From the NCBI RefSeq assembly GCF_000002985.6, contig NC_003283.11, forward strand, positions 2,046,001-2,110,000: 64,000 nucleotides of DNA, in the 5' to 3' direction. Below are positions 10,130 through 20,844 of the stretch, piece after piece. The DNA comes from Caenorhabditis elegans (taxonomy: Eukaryota; Nematoda; Chromadorea; Rhabditida; Rhabditidae). The notes below the pieces were generated by a model. It saw nothing but the letters and a program-made list of their open reading frames with translations, made no database searches and had not been told where the DNA came from. The first letter of the stretch is position 1. Each line of letters starts with the position of its first letter. The position numbers and the translations under genes are program-made.

Positions 10130-10359
10130 ACAAAACATGTTTGCAGATTTTTGAACTTTTCGTTGTAATACCCCGTTTTGTAGAGTATATAGTTTGCTCC
10201 TGGAGCTCCTGAAGCTTCTACTTCTCCCATTTGGCGATGATAATCGTAATAACATGACAATATGTAGTTATCAGTTTCTTTAAGAATTTTCTTATCACCT
10301 TTTGCTTTTGCATCGTGTTTTATGAAAGTATGATCTTCGATGAAGCATAAATTTCGCAA
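10130..10359 (-). pseudogene. Orphan coding-like fragment between two palindromes
   Basis: An open minus-strand frame with worm-like codon use (many GGA, CCA, GAA, AAG) reads from 10359 down past 10130 without a stop; it includes the words SGAPGANYILYKTGYYNEKF. It has no ATG at its upstream end: that end is a TTTAG (possible splice acceptor) next to family A copy 6. No partner exon was found. It may be a remnant exon of a gene broken by repeats, or chance. I do not recognise the protein. Confidence 0.3.
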
Positions 10360-10362
10360 CTA

Positions 10363-10553
10363 AACGTGTTGCCAGGCTGTCTTACGGTTTGATCTACAAA
10401 AAAAGCGGGAATTTTTTGCTCAAGAAATGTGACGTCAGCACGTTCTTAACTATGCGAAATCAGTTGAGAAATCTGCGTTTCTTGTCCCCCCATTTTTTTG
10501 TAGATCAACGTAGATCAAGCCAAAATGAGACACGCTGACACCACACGTGCAAC
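10363..10553. mobile_element. Family A palindrome, copy 6
   Basis: ACGTGTTGCCAGGCTGTC left end, CTGACACCACACGTG right end. It abuts the coding-like fragment at 10130-10359. Confidence 0.75.
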
Positions 10554-10696
10554 TGATGTTCTCTCAAGTTTGCGCGTAAAATATGGTGCATTCACTTGGG
10601 AGCTCGAAATTTTGTATTGCATCAAATTTCACGCGCAAACATGGAAAATATCCAAAAAATAATTATTTTGCCAATTTTTTCCAAATGTTATAATTA

Positions 10697-10863
10697 TGGG
10701 GTGGTCTCATTTCGGTTTGATCTACAAAAAATGCGTGAATTTTTCCTCAAAAAAACTGTGACGTCAGCACGCTCATAACCATGCAAAATCAGTTGAAAAG
10801 TCTGCGTCTCTTCTCCAGCATTTTTTGTAGATCAAACCGAAACGACACACTTTGACACCACGT
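10697..10863. mobile_element. Family A palindrome, copy 7
   Basis: GGTGGTCTCATTTCGG left end, TTTGACACCACGTG right end, GACGTCAGCACG in the middle. Confidence 0.75.
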
Positions 10864-11018
10864 GCCACTAAAAGTTGGGCCTCGTTAGGTATTGGCGGGA
10901 AAACCACGAATTCAAACGCTTTTATTTAAACGACGAAAAATTCTCGAAAACTCGAAAACGTTTAGCGTTGGAGCGCGCTTGCACTTTGACTTCAAAATGA
11001 AAACTAATTAAAAATTTA

Positions 11019-11285
11019 TTACGGGAGCACAATAAGCAACATATTTGACACGCAAAATATCTCGTCGCGAAAACTACAGTAATTCTTTGAATAACTACTG
11101 TAGAGCTTGTGTGGATTTACGGGCTAGATTTGTTTTTTCGAAATGAAATTCAAAAAAAATCGAGCCCCCGTAAGACACAAGCGCTACAGTAGTCATTTAA
11201 AGAATTACTGTAGTTTTCGCTATGAGATATTTTGCGCGTCAAATATGTTGCGCAATACGCATTTTCAAAATTTTGTGATCCCGTC
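11019..11285. mobile_element. Family C palindrome, copy 1
   Basis: Inverted arms with CGCAAAATATCTCGTCGCG and GAGATATTTTGCGCGTC, and an inner CTACAGTAATTCTTT/AAAGAATTACTGTAG pair. Confidence 0.8.
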
Positions 11286-11538
11286 ATAATTGAAAAGGGA
11301 ATTTTGAAAAACCCCGATTTTCAAAAAAAAAAGTTTTTTTAGTGGCCGAACTTTTTCCCTCTCCGCGGCCACGTAATAAAAGTCAACCTATTTTTGCAAT
11401 TTTTATTATTTTCCATGTTCACTAGAAAGTTCGTATTCCGCAAATAATCTAAAGTTCAAAAAAATAATGTTTTTTTTGTTCTTCTGAAACTAGAAAAACG
11501 ACGTTTCCAAATTGCGAAATTTAGGCTCCGCCCACTAA

Positions 11539-11547
11539 GAGACGCAG
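11539..11547 (+). promoter_or_regulatory. GAGACGCAG upstream element (comt paralogue C)
   Basis: GAGACGCAG in gene orientation, 54 bp upstream of the TATA box and 121 bp upstream of the ATG. Confidence 0.5.
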
Positions 11548-11600
11548 AAATCACAATGTTTGTCATCGTTTTTTTCTTGTTCTCTCGGACTATCTGATAG

Positions 11601-11607
11601 TATAAAT
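11601..11607 (+). promoter_or_regulatory. TATA box of comt paralogue C
   Basis: TATAAAT, 61 bp upstream of the start codon. A TTTCAG at 11641-11646 between it and the ATG could accept a spliced leader. Confidence 0.5.
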
Positions 11608-11667
11608 TCTTCCCTCTTTTGCCTCCCCAATCCAATTAATTTTCAGTTTTTTTTTCCGAAAAAAAAA

Positions 11668-14600
11668 ATGTCCAACGTCGCAAAAAGCTACAAGAGCTCG
11701 GATCCAGTGATTGCGTATTGCTCGGAGGTTTGTAGTTTGTAGTTTGTAGTTTGTAATGTCACGGATTTCTGGTTTCCTTCATAAATTGAAATGGAAGAGT
11801 TTGCCGAACTAGGCCATTTTGGCTCGGCCATATCTGTTGTAGATTTACGGCGCGTTGCGTGTCGCGTCGCGGTTCGAGTTTAGTTGTTAAACTAAATGTA
11901 TTTGTCCGTGTGGAGTACACGACTTTCCCACGCGTTGTCCGGCGGGCGATTGTCAATGGAGCGCGAAAAATTCAATGAGGAAGGCCCACGGTAGCACAGA
12001 AACTAGATGGGTTGGTTTATGATACTCAGTCTGGAAACCTATATTGGCTACTATCTCCAAAACCATCACAAAATCGATTTTGCGATGCATATAAGAAATG
12101 ACCGCAATGAAATTATCTATCTTTATTTGTGATGAATTTTCGATTTTGTACTTCCTGGCCAAGTTATGCACGTTTGTTCGATGGAGCGCGTTTGAACCCA
12201 TCTAGCAACTGAACCACCGTGGGCCAGAACCCCCCGTGAATCGTCGTGGAAACGCGCTCCGCCTCCAACAGTTGGGTCTCACTAGGTAAAAATTTGGGCG
12301 GCAAAATTGTAAATTCAAATTTTTTTACCAATTTTCAAGCATTTTCTTGAAGTTTCAGAAGAAAAATAAAATAAACATTTTTTTTTCGATTTTTCAATAT
12401 TGCAAATTCACATAATTCTAAAACTCGTACTTAAAGGCGCATGGAGTTATTCGGATGGGTCTCACCGCGAAAAATGCCCTTTTTTACCTCCTCCGGTGCT
12501 CGTTTTTTATAGGGACGCAGAGCAAACTCGCCCTAATGCCAATTTTCGAAGCTTCGCCCCCGAACCATGGGTCTCGTTAGGTATTTGGGCGGCAAAATTG
12601 TGATTACAAAGGTTTTTCACCATTCCAGTTGTTTTTTTTTTAATTTTTTTTGCCGAAATAACGCTTAAAAATTTATGTGAATTTGAAAAGTGGAAAAAGT
12701 TTTCACAAAAATCAATTTCAATTTCGCGTTGCGTGTCGCGTCGCGGCTCAATTTTAGTTGCGAAACTAAATGTATTTGTCCGTGTGGAGTACACGACTTT
12801 CCCACGCGTTGTCCGGCAGGCGATTGTCAATGGAGCGCGAAAAATTCAAGGAGGAAGGCCAGAAACCCGTGTAGTGCGTAGCTTATGAAAATATTTTTTT
12901 TCAGCACACAACAATCCAATCGCCACTACAAAATGATTTTTTAAAATTTTATTCCTTTTTTCGATTTTCACAACAAAAAAATAAAAAATTAATATTTTTA
13001 CCACATTATTCGCCCAGTTGCGAAATTTAGCGTTTTTTGGCCCGAACATACGATTACCGGTCTCCAAACGAAATTATGTATTTAATGCAAAAAGGCGTGT
13101 GACTTCAAAGGGTACTGTAACTTTTATTGATTTTTCTACACAATGTTTTTCATGATAGACTACTAATTCATAAAACTTTGATTAAACAGGAAAAAATCAA
13201 CGAAAAAACAATGAAATTTTCATATTTTCCACGAAAAATTAGCGAAAAATTACAGCATTTTTGCATAGAAAAATTTATTATTAGGACCCCACATATTTCT
13301 GGCTTCCCTCATAAATTGAAATGGAAGAGTTTGCCGAACTAGGCCATTTTGGCTTGGCCATCTGGTGTAGATTTACGGCGCGTTGCGTGTCGCGTCGCGG
13401 CTCAATTTTAGTTGCGAAACTAAACGTATTTGTCCGTGTGGAGTACACGACTTTCCCATGTCCGGCAGGCGATTGTCAATGGAGCGCGAAAAATTCAATG
13501 AGGAAGGCCAGAAACCCGTGTAGTGCGTAGCTTATGAAAATATTTTTATTTTCTTTTTTTCCAGCACACCACAATCCAATCGCCACTCCAGGCTGAGCTC
13601 CTCAAGGAGACACTCGACAATGCTCCAATGTCTATGATGCTCGGAGCGCCGGAAGTTCTCACGTTCGGACAGAATTTCATCAGATCGTTCGGTGGCAGGC
13701 GTGTCATTGATGTCGGTACCTACACCGGAGCATCTGCCTTGGCATGGGCTCTCGCTGTTCCGGATGATGGAGAAGTGTTCACTTTTGACATTGATCACAC
13801 TAATTATAAAAAGTTCGGAGTTCCGATCATCTCGAAATGCGAGAAGACTTTCAAAAAGATTCGTGCTATCGAAGGATCCGCGTTGGATGGACTTGGTAAG
13901 TTGCTCAATTTTTTCGGCAGAAAAACTTAAAAAATTCAATACATACTTCAAGAATTTCTTGTGAAAAAACAATTTTTCGCTTTTTTTAAAAGAAAAAAAC
14001 TAGAAAACATGTAAAAAATTATTCAAAACACGTGGTGACATAGTGCTCCATAACGGTTTGATCTACGTTGATCTACGATATTCGCGATTTCGCATGAACG
14101 TGCTGACGTCACTTTTTGTTGTGAAAAAATTCCCGCATTTTTTGTAGATCAAACCGTAATGGGACAGCCTGACACCCTTTCCAATTACTACGAGAACACA
14201 ATGATTTGATAATTCTGCGTACTGCACAACATATTTTACGCGCAAAATATCTCGTTGCGAAAACTACAGTAATCCTTCAAATGACAACTGTAGCGCTTGT
14301 GTGTCGATTTACGGGCTCGATTTTCATTTCAAAATCGAGCCCCTGTAAATCGACACAAGGGCTACAGTAGTCATTAAGAATTACTGTAGTTTTCGCTGCG
14401 AGATATTTTGCGCGTCAAATGTGTTGTACCGTAGGCATTCTCGGAATTTTGTGTTCCCGTAATATGGCAACAACTTTTTTTTTGCATTTTTTCAGAAAAA
14501 AACCAAAAAATCGATATTTTCAGCGTTTCTGGCAAAAAAAATTTTTTTTGCTATTTTTTCAGAAATCCGCAGAAAAACCCCGGTTTTCAAGAATTTTTCG

Positions 14601-15080
14601 ATTTTTTAAAATTCAATTTCTCCTAAAAACATTTTTTTTAAACTAAAAATGGCTGATTTTGCCGCCAAATTCCCAACGAGACCCATGACTTAGTGCCGTG
14701 GAGCGCGTTTTCACTTGTAATATTCTAGACAAGCTCATCGCCGACGGACAATCTGGAACCTTTGATTTTGCCTTCATCGATGCCGACAAGGTGAACTACA
14801 GTAACTATTACGATAGAGCTGTCACCCTGCTCCGCAAGGGAGGTGTCATTTTTGTAGACAATGTAAGTAGTGGAGCCTGAATTAAAAAAAAATTTTTTTT
14901 TCTAAAATTTCTTGAATTATTCAGAGTCTTTGGAACGGATCCGTGTGCGATCCAGCGAGAAGAACCGAGCCGAGCACCGTCGCGATCCACCAGGCAAATG
15001 ACAAAATCTTCAAGGATGACCGTACCTATTCTGCTCTAATCAACCTTGGCGATGGAACTCATATCGCTTTTAAGAAGTGA
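11668..15080 (+). CDS. Catechol/caffeoyl-CoA O-methyltransferase-like protein (comt paralogue C)
   Basis: Predicted 226 aa, exons 11668-11727, 13565-13895, 14729-14862 and 14925-15080 (60, 331, 134, 156 nt), the same architecture as A and B but on the plus strand and with a one-codon-shorter exon 1. The SAM loop is [14 protein letters not shown] and FVDN supply the family's metal ligands. Introns 1 (1.8 kb) and 2 (0.8 kb) are swollen by repeats: family B copies 2-4, a partial D and a 235-bp nested element in intron 1; family A copy 8 and family C copy 2 in intron 2. An AATAAA lies at 15116, 35 bp after the stop. Codon use is strongly biased (GGA, ATC, TTC, AAG), suggesting good expression. 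Confidence 0.93.
11728..11757 (+). repeat. GTTTGTA tandem heptamer at intron 1 donor (paralogue C)
   Basis: Four GTTTGTA-like units (the last degenerate) start exactly at the splice donor. Confidence 0.8.
11760..12238. mobile_element. Family B element, copy 2, split by a nested element
   Basis: Family B sequence 11760-11986 continues at 12222-12238 (GGCCAGAACCCCCCGTG). The insertion at 11987-12221 interrupts it. In intron 1 of comt C. Confidence 0.8.
11987..12221. mobile_element. 235-bp element nested in family B
   Basis: Ends CACGGTAGCACAGAAACTAG and CTAGCAACTGAACCACCGTG are imperfect inverted copies. GGCC flanks both sides (11983-11986, 12222-12225) but occurs once at the equivalent point in intact family B copies, giving an apparent 4-bp target duplication (the exact boundary is ambiguous by a base or two). 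Confidence 0.65.
12725..12872. mobile_element. Family B element, copy 3, 5'-truncated
   Basis: Starts inside the unit at GCGTTGCGTGTCGCGTCGCG and runs to GCCAGAAACCCGTG. In intron 1 of comt C. Confidence 0.75.
13050..13145. mobile_element. Family D element, single arm
   Basis: ACCGGTCTCCAAACG and TTCAAAGGGTACTGTAAC match one arm of family D; no second arm is present. In intron 1 of comt C. Confidence 0.55.
13290..13520. mobile_element. Family B element, copy 4
   Basis: TTTCTGGCTTCCCTCATAAA to GCCAGAAACCCGTG. It ends about 45 bp upstream of the comt C exon 2 acceptor and shares its right-end flank (TGTAGTGCGTAGCTTATGAA) with copy 3, so the two probably arose by local duplication. Confidence 0.8.
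14027..14178. mobile_element. Family A palindrome, copy 8
   Basis: ACACGTGGTGACATAGTG left end, GACAGCCTGACACCC right end. In intron 2 of comt C. Confidence 0.75.
14188..14460. mobile_element. Family C palindrome, copy 2
   Basis: Arms CGCAAAATATCTCGTTGCG and GCGAGATATTTTGCGCG, bounded by ACGAGAACACA and TGTGTTCCCGT. In intron 2 of comt C. Confidence 0.8.
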
Positions 15081-15241
15081 ATTAGGGGCTTTTTTTTTAA
15101 TTTTGAATTATATTTAATAAATTTTATCTTTTAAAAAATTAAAAACTACATTGGGGGCAAAGTAGACAAAAACAACAACCGATAATACACGATTCTAATT
15201 TCACAGAATTTCAAGGTGATATGTGTGCAAAATTCGGAAAG

Positions 15242-18200
15242 TCAGCAGAATTTTCCATTAACGAGATCATAAAAATCCTTGGGAGGCGCATACACATTGA
15301 ACACGTTGGTTATCTCGATGTCTTCTTGGAATCGACGAACGCATCTCTGGAAAAAATTAAATTAAATTGATTTGAACATGGAAATCTTCTTTCTTTGGAT
15401 CAAAACTGGCCAAAAACTACAGAAAAAAATTTCTAAATTTTTTTGGAGCGATTTTCTCCATTTTTTTTCTAAAAAAAGCGGAATTTTTTTTGCTAAAAAA
15501 AAGTATTTAATAAAAAATTCTTGCTGAAACCTCGTTTCTTTTAGGAAAAAATTTTTTTTTTGCCAAAAACCTTTTAAAAAATGGATTTAAAAAACCGTTT
15601 CTGGACCAAAATTGCCCTAAAACTACCGAAAAAAAATTTTCCTGAATTTTTTTTGAAAACGAAAATAAAAAAAACATTTTTCGCAAAAACCAAAAATAAT
15701 AGCGAATTTCTCCATTTTTTATTAAAAAGCGGAAATTTATTTTTTTTAACATTTAAAATTTAGTTTTTTTTTCGTTTTTTTAAGGAAAAAAACTTTTTTT
15801 TCTTAAAAACCCTTTTTAGAAAATTTTTTTTCGCAAGAAAACAACAAAATATCGTTTTTTTCTGAAAAAAAGAAGCTTTTTTACCAAAATCCCTGAAAAA
15901 TCGATTTTTTCGATCTTTTGCCAAAAACCTTTAACATTTAGATTTTTTTTTCGTTTTTTTTTCTCCTAAAAAGTATTTATTAAAAAAATTCCCTCAACTA
16001 TCGGTTTTTTCGTTTTTTAGGAAAAAACCTTTTTTTTTTCTTAAAAAAAAAGATTTGTTGCCAAAACCCTGAATAACACATTTTTTTGTCTTAAAAAACC
16101 TTTATGGAAAACTTTTTTTTTCGCAAGAAACCAACAAAATATCGATTTTTTTTTCGAAAACAAAATTATTTTTTGCGAGAAATCGAATTTTTTATTCTTT
16201 TTTTTTCATAAAAATACAGCAATTTTTCAAAATTTACCTGAAGCGCAGGTAACAATGTCAAAAGACTGGCGACACGAAGTGACGGCTCTTCTAGTCGTTT
16301 TGCACATCTCAAATAGAACGCGAGCTCCTTCATAACTCGATCCTTCACACTCTTTCCGATCATCATGCAATCGTCGGTTTGCTCGTCGAGCCCGAAATCC
16401 CAGAATACAAAAGTGCAGAGAGCGAAGAACTCGAAAACGTCAATCTTTTCGGCCATCATTGGAAGGACCAGGCCTCGGCGATTCAGCTCGAACGACGGCT
16501 TGAACATTCTGCAAAATCTGTAGAATTTTGAGAAACGTGTGTCTCGACAACAAAAAGCGTTTGGTGGCCGAACTTTTTGCAGTTGGTGGCCGAGAAATTC
16601 CTGGTAGATCACAAGATCACAAGGCTCTATGACAAATCTGTTTTATTTTGCTTGAAAATATTAACTTTGAGCCAAGTTATTTAGCCGTGTGAAGTTTTGT
16701 GAAGTTGATGACCTAGAAATCCCCCTAGGAAAATCCTAGGCCACCAACTTAAAACAATCAAAACTCTGCTGAAAATCAAAAATTTCGCAAATATTGATTT
16801 TCAGCAGATGGCCTAGAATTTTCTCAGGGTGTTTCTAGGCCATCGACTTTACACGGCTAAATAACTTGGCTCAAAGTTAATATTTTCGAGCAAAATAAAA
16901 CGGATTTGTCATAGAGCCTTGTGATCTTGTGATCTACCAGGAAGTGCATGGCCGAGCTTTTACGTTTTCAGTCCACCGGGTGAAAAAGTTCGGCCACCAA
17001 ACGATAACTCAGCTGAAAATTAATATTTCGAATTTTTTTCTCTACTTTTTATAGAAATTCAAAATTAAAAAAGATCACCGAATTTCTAGGCCACCAACGG
17101 AAAAAAGTTCGGCCACCAAACAGTACCTCGGCGAAAATTCAATATTTTTGAGAAAAGAGAAAAATAACAAGTATTTATACGAAAATTTGTCAATATTTGG
17201 CCTAACTTGGATTTCTAGGCCACTAACTGAAAAAGTTCGGCCACAGACTCGAAATTACCGTAACTCGACGGAAAATCAACATTTTGACATCAAATAAACG
17301 CTTCTTATAAAATAATCCAAAAAAGCCTACTTTTCAATTTCATCGTCTGTCATTGGTTGTTCCTCGTCTGGAATGTTGAAGAAACTCTTCAAATTATTGG
17401 TATCAATGTAGTCTCCAGAAGGCAATATCAACGCGTTCGACGTGTCGTTTATGTGACAAAGAAACGCGCCTTCGAGAACACTGAACGGCGTGTAGAAGTT
17501 GCGGAACAGGACTTTCTGAAAAAAATTACTGATAAATTAATTTATTTATTTAAGTTGGTAAATAGCAGGACTGTGCTTATTTTAAAGGTGGACTACACCC
17601 TGTGGGGAAATTGCTTTAAAACACGCCTCTGGGGTCAAAATGACCGAAAATCATGATTAAAAAACTTCAAAAAAATTTTCTAGATTTTATATGATTTTTT
17701 GAAAATTGGAAACATCTCAATTTTCCCCTAATTATATTTGAATTTCCGCCAATTGAACTCGTTCGTTGGAGCGCGCTTGCATTATTTTCCATAATTAATT
17801 TATTTCTTATCATTATTTCACTGATTTTCTTCATTTTTTTGGGGGTTTTTAATCGGAAAATAAAAGAAATAAACAAGAAAAATGCAAAAAGTTTATTAAA
17901 AAGTAACTGGAAATGCCTAAAACTCTGAATAATACTAATTTCAGGCTTGTCATCGTCGGATCGCATAATTTCAGAGTTTTAAGCATTTCCAGTTACTTTT
18001 TAATGAACGTTTTGCATTTTTCTTGTTTATTTCTTTTATTTTCCGATTAAAAACCCCCAAAAGAATGAAGAAAATCAGTGAAATAATGATAAGAAATAAA
18101 TTAATTATGGAAAATAATGCAAGCGCGCTCCAACGAACGAGTTCAATTGGCGAAAATTCAAATATAATTAGGGGAAAACTGAGATTTTTTCAATTTTCAA

Positions 18201-20844
18201 AAAATCATATAAAATCTAGAATTTTTTTTTGCATTTTTTTTAATCATGATATTCGGTCATTGTGACCCCATAGGCGTGTTTTAAAGTAATTTCCCCACAG
18301 GGTGTAGTCCACCTTTAATATGATAATTCAATTTTTTTTTGAGCTAATATTGATATAAAAATGTGGAAAAAGGTACGTTCCACCTGAAAATATTATTGAT
18401 TTTTGTTGAAAAGCTTGAAAAGATTACAGATAGTGTCTGAAAGTTGCCGCTTTTAAGCTTTTCACTAGAAATAAATATAATTTTCTGATGAAACCAACCA
18501 TTTTTATACAAATTATACCAGTTTTGGATTCAAAATGTGCACGATTTTCTTAATTAAACTTCTAAAATTGCTAAAAAACTTTCTTTTTTTTCGAAATTTG
18601 CTCGAAGCAGTCGGAAATTAATTTATCCTTCATTTTGATCTTTCGCTGCATCTTTTGGTCGTTTATTTCACGTTTTTTAGTTGACTGGCGGCATTTTAAG
18701 CCGAAATGCAACTTATCAACGAAACAATGACCAAAATATGCAATAAAAGATGATAATTCAATTTTTAAAAATTGGAGTTTTCAGCTAAAATTAGCCAATT
18801 TTCATCGAAATTTCGTTTTTCTGTGCATTTTTTGAGTCTATCCATACTTTCTGATCCATTGGTAATGTGACAAAATCATCGAAACACCACGCGACCCAAT
18901 CAGCAACTAGGGAAACTTCTCGAATGCTCTGTGCGCACGCTTCTTTGTAGTTCACAGCTTTCGGCGTTTTTTCCTAAAATTAAATAAAAATTCAATTTTA
19001 TTGAAGGTGGACTCCGCTCTGTGGGGAAATTCCTTTAAAACAGGCCTATGGGGTCAGAATGACCGAATATCATGATTTAAAAAATTCAAAAAAAATGTCT
19101 AAATTTTATATGATTTTTTGAAAATTGGAAAAATCACAGTTTTCCCCTAATTCCTATTTGAATTTCCGCCAATTGGATTTGTTCGATGGAGCGCGCTTGC
19201 ACGTTTTTAAATTTTATTATTATCATTTTTTTCTTATTTTTAACCGATTTTTCATGTTTTCTGTATATTTTTGTCTGAAATTTGAAGAGAAAATCAAAAT
19301 AAATGCTAATTTTTGATTAAAAAGCTAATTTACAAGCGCAAATCTGTGAAATCAATTAATTCAGGTTCGAAATCGTTTAAAAGCGTTATTTTTTTTTCGT
19401 TTTTACGCCTGTAAGCGTGCTTTTTAATCGAATATTTGCATTTATTTTGACTTTTCTCTGAAATTCAAGCAAAAATACACCGAAAACATTGAAAATCGGT
19501 GGAAAATAATAATAAGAAATAAAATAAATAAATTTAAAACGTGCAAGCGCAAATCCAGAAAAATAAAATCCAGAAAAATTTTTTGAATTTTTTAATCATG
19601 ATTTTCGTTCATTGTGACCCCATAGGCGTGTTTTAAAGCCTTTAATCAATCGAACCCCCTACTTTAAAAAGGCTCTGCCCATCCTTTCGATGTATCACCA
19701 GCCGCGCATTGTCCATTTTTCGATAGTTGACTCGCATTTTCATGAGAATCGGCATTCGATCGTTGAAGGACGGATGAAGGTCTTCTACAAGTGCCGATTG
19801 TGCACTTGTCGTCGGAGGATAGCCATCTCCGACAGAACCCAAAAGTTGCATGAGGTCGGTGGAATCTGGCTTGATTTCTCGCTTCCCAATAGTGTCACGC
19901 CGCTGTTGGACTCCTGCGGGATTCATGCCCACCTCTAGACACTTGGCGAACCGACAGGAGCGGCACATGCATCGAATATCTGGAAAAATTGCATAATTTG
20001 AGGGGAATTCTGGGTAAAAATACACTTTTAAAGTGAGGAAATTGCTTTAAAACATGCATATGGGGTCACAATGACCGAATATCATGATTTAAAAATTCAA
20101 AAAATTTTCTAAGTTTTATATGATTTTTTTTTTTGAAAATTGGAAAAATCTCAGTTTCCCCCTATTGGAAAATTTATTTTATTTTTTCTCATTATTTAAC
20201 TGATTTTCTTCATTAATTGTGTATTTTAATCGGAAAAAGAGAGAAAAATGCAAATTGTTCATGAAAAAATTACTGAAAATGCTTAAAACAGTGAAATTAT
20301 GAGTTCCGACGGTTTTACACATTTTTAGTGATTTTTTCATGAACAATTTGCATTTTTCTCTCTTTTTCGGATAAAAATACACAATTAACGAAGAAACTCA
20401 GTGAATTAATGAGAAAAAAAAATTAATTAATAAAAATCAAGCAAGTGCGCGGAAATTCGAATAGGAGGAAAACTGAGTTTTTTCAATTTTCAAAAAAAAA
20501 ATCATATAAAATATAGAAAATTTTTTTGAATTATTTTATCGTGAGCAATTTCCCCACTGGGCCTTTAATAATTATTTTAACTCACTCGCAGTAATCTCAC
20601 AATCATTATTTCCCCGGCAAAGATAGGTTTTGTCGAGGGAAACACTACGACGGAAGAAGGCCGCGCAAGCTCTGCAGGCTTCTGCTCCAAAATGATATCC
20701 ATCGCCATCCTCCCGACAAATCGAACAAGTCGACTTTTCCTTCTTCTCCGGCCGAAACTGGCTTTCTTCAAGACTTGTGTTGTCGAGAGGCTCCATGTTA
20801 GGCGGCGAACAAGGCACGGTTTCTTCGATTTTTGCAGTAATCAT
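15242..20844 (-). CDS. nhr-86: Nuclear hormone receptor, HNF4-derived worm type
   Basis: Predicted 420 aa in six exons: 20586-20844, 19663-19979, 18848-18973, 17331-17515, 16238-16508, 15242-15346, all phase-consistent. Zinc finger 1 of the DNA-binding domain uses C40, C43, C57, C60 with P-box CRACAAFFRR; finger 2 uses C76, C82, C92, C95 and ends in the family signature CRSCRFAKCLEVGM. The hinge and ligand-binding domain follow; VADWVAWCFDDFVTLPMDQK is the helix 3 signature region. A ligand-gated nuclear transcription factor is expected. The ATG is directly preceded by TTTTCAG, so it is either trans-spliced or the second exon of a longer isoform; I found no upstream exon. Its first three introns each contain a TTAA palindrome and intron 4 a 350-bp inverted repeat. 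The symbol is from memory of the neighbourhood (next to lbp-9 and comt genes), about 75% sure. Confidence 0.93.
15347..16237 (-). other. NHR intron 5: low-complexity T/A-rich tract
   Basis: Dominated by runs of T or A broken by CGAAAA/CCAAAAAC words; degenerate direct repeats such as GTTTTTTTCGTTTTTTAGGA. No element ends can be defined and no coding exon fits. Confidence 0.6.
16590..16950. repeat. ~350-bp inverted repeat in NHR intron 4
   Basis: CTGGTAGATCACAAGATCAC (about 16600) is matched by the inverted GTGATCTTGTGATCTACCAG (about 16920); TTGAGCCAAGTTATTTAGCC and GGCTAAATAACTTGGCTCAA also pair. The centre is near 16775. Confidence 0.85.
17586..18314. mobile_element. Family E palindromic TTAA element (copy 2), 729 bp
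   Basis: Near-perfect palindrome: ends AGGTGGACTACACCCTGTGG and CCACAGGGTGTAGTCCACCT, flanked by TTAA at 17582-17585 and 18315-18318. Both arms carry the same accidental reading frame (KMKKISEIMIRNKLIMENN), showing high arm identity. Occupies most of NHR intron 3. Confidence 0.9.
19005..19641. mobile_element. Family E element (copy 3), right end degraded
   Basis: Left end AGGTGGACTCCGCTCTGTGG after a degenerate TTGA; right side is followed by TTAA at 19642-19645 but the terminal inverted word is lost. It ends about 20 bp from the splice donor of NHR exon 2. Confidence 0.75.
20032..20564. mobile_element. Family E element (copy 4) in NHR intron 1
   Basis: Flanked by TTAA at 20028-20031 and 20565-20568. 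Inverted arms meet near 20310 (AAATTGTTCATGAAAAAAT and its complement). The left terminal word is degenerate. Confidence 0.75.

Larger units (their letters stand above)
7601..11600. other. Divergent intergenic region between comt B and comt C
   Basis: About 4 kb without a supported intact gene. It holds the comt B promoter and probable outron (7601-8355), five family A palindromes, one B, one C and one D element, a 190-bp hairpin, and a gene-like fragment at 10130-10359. Confidence 0.6.

Noticed and set aside
13532..13972. 146-codon frame antisense to comt C exon 2
   Set aside because: Shadow of the methyltransferase exon.
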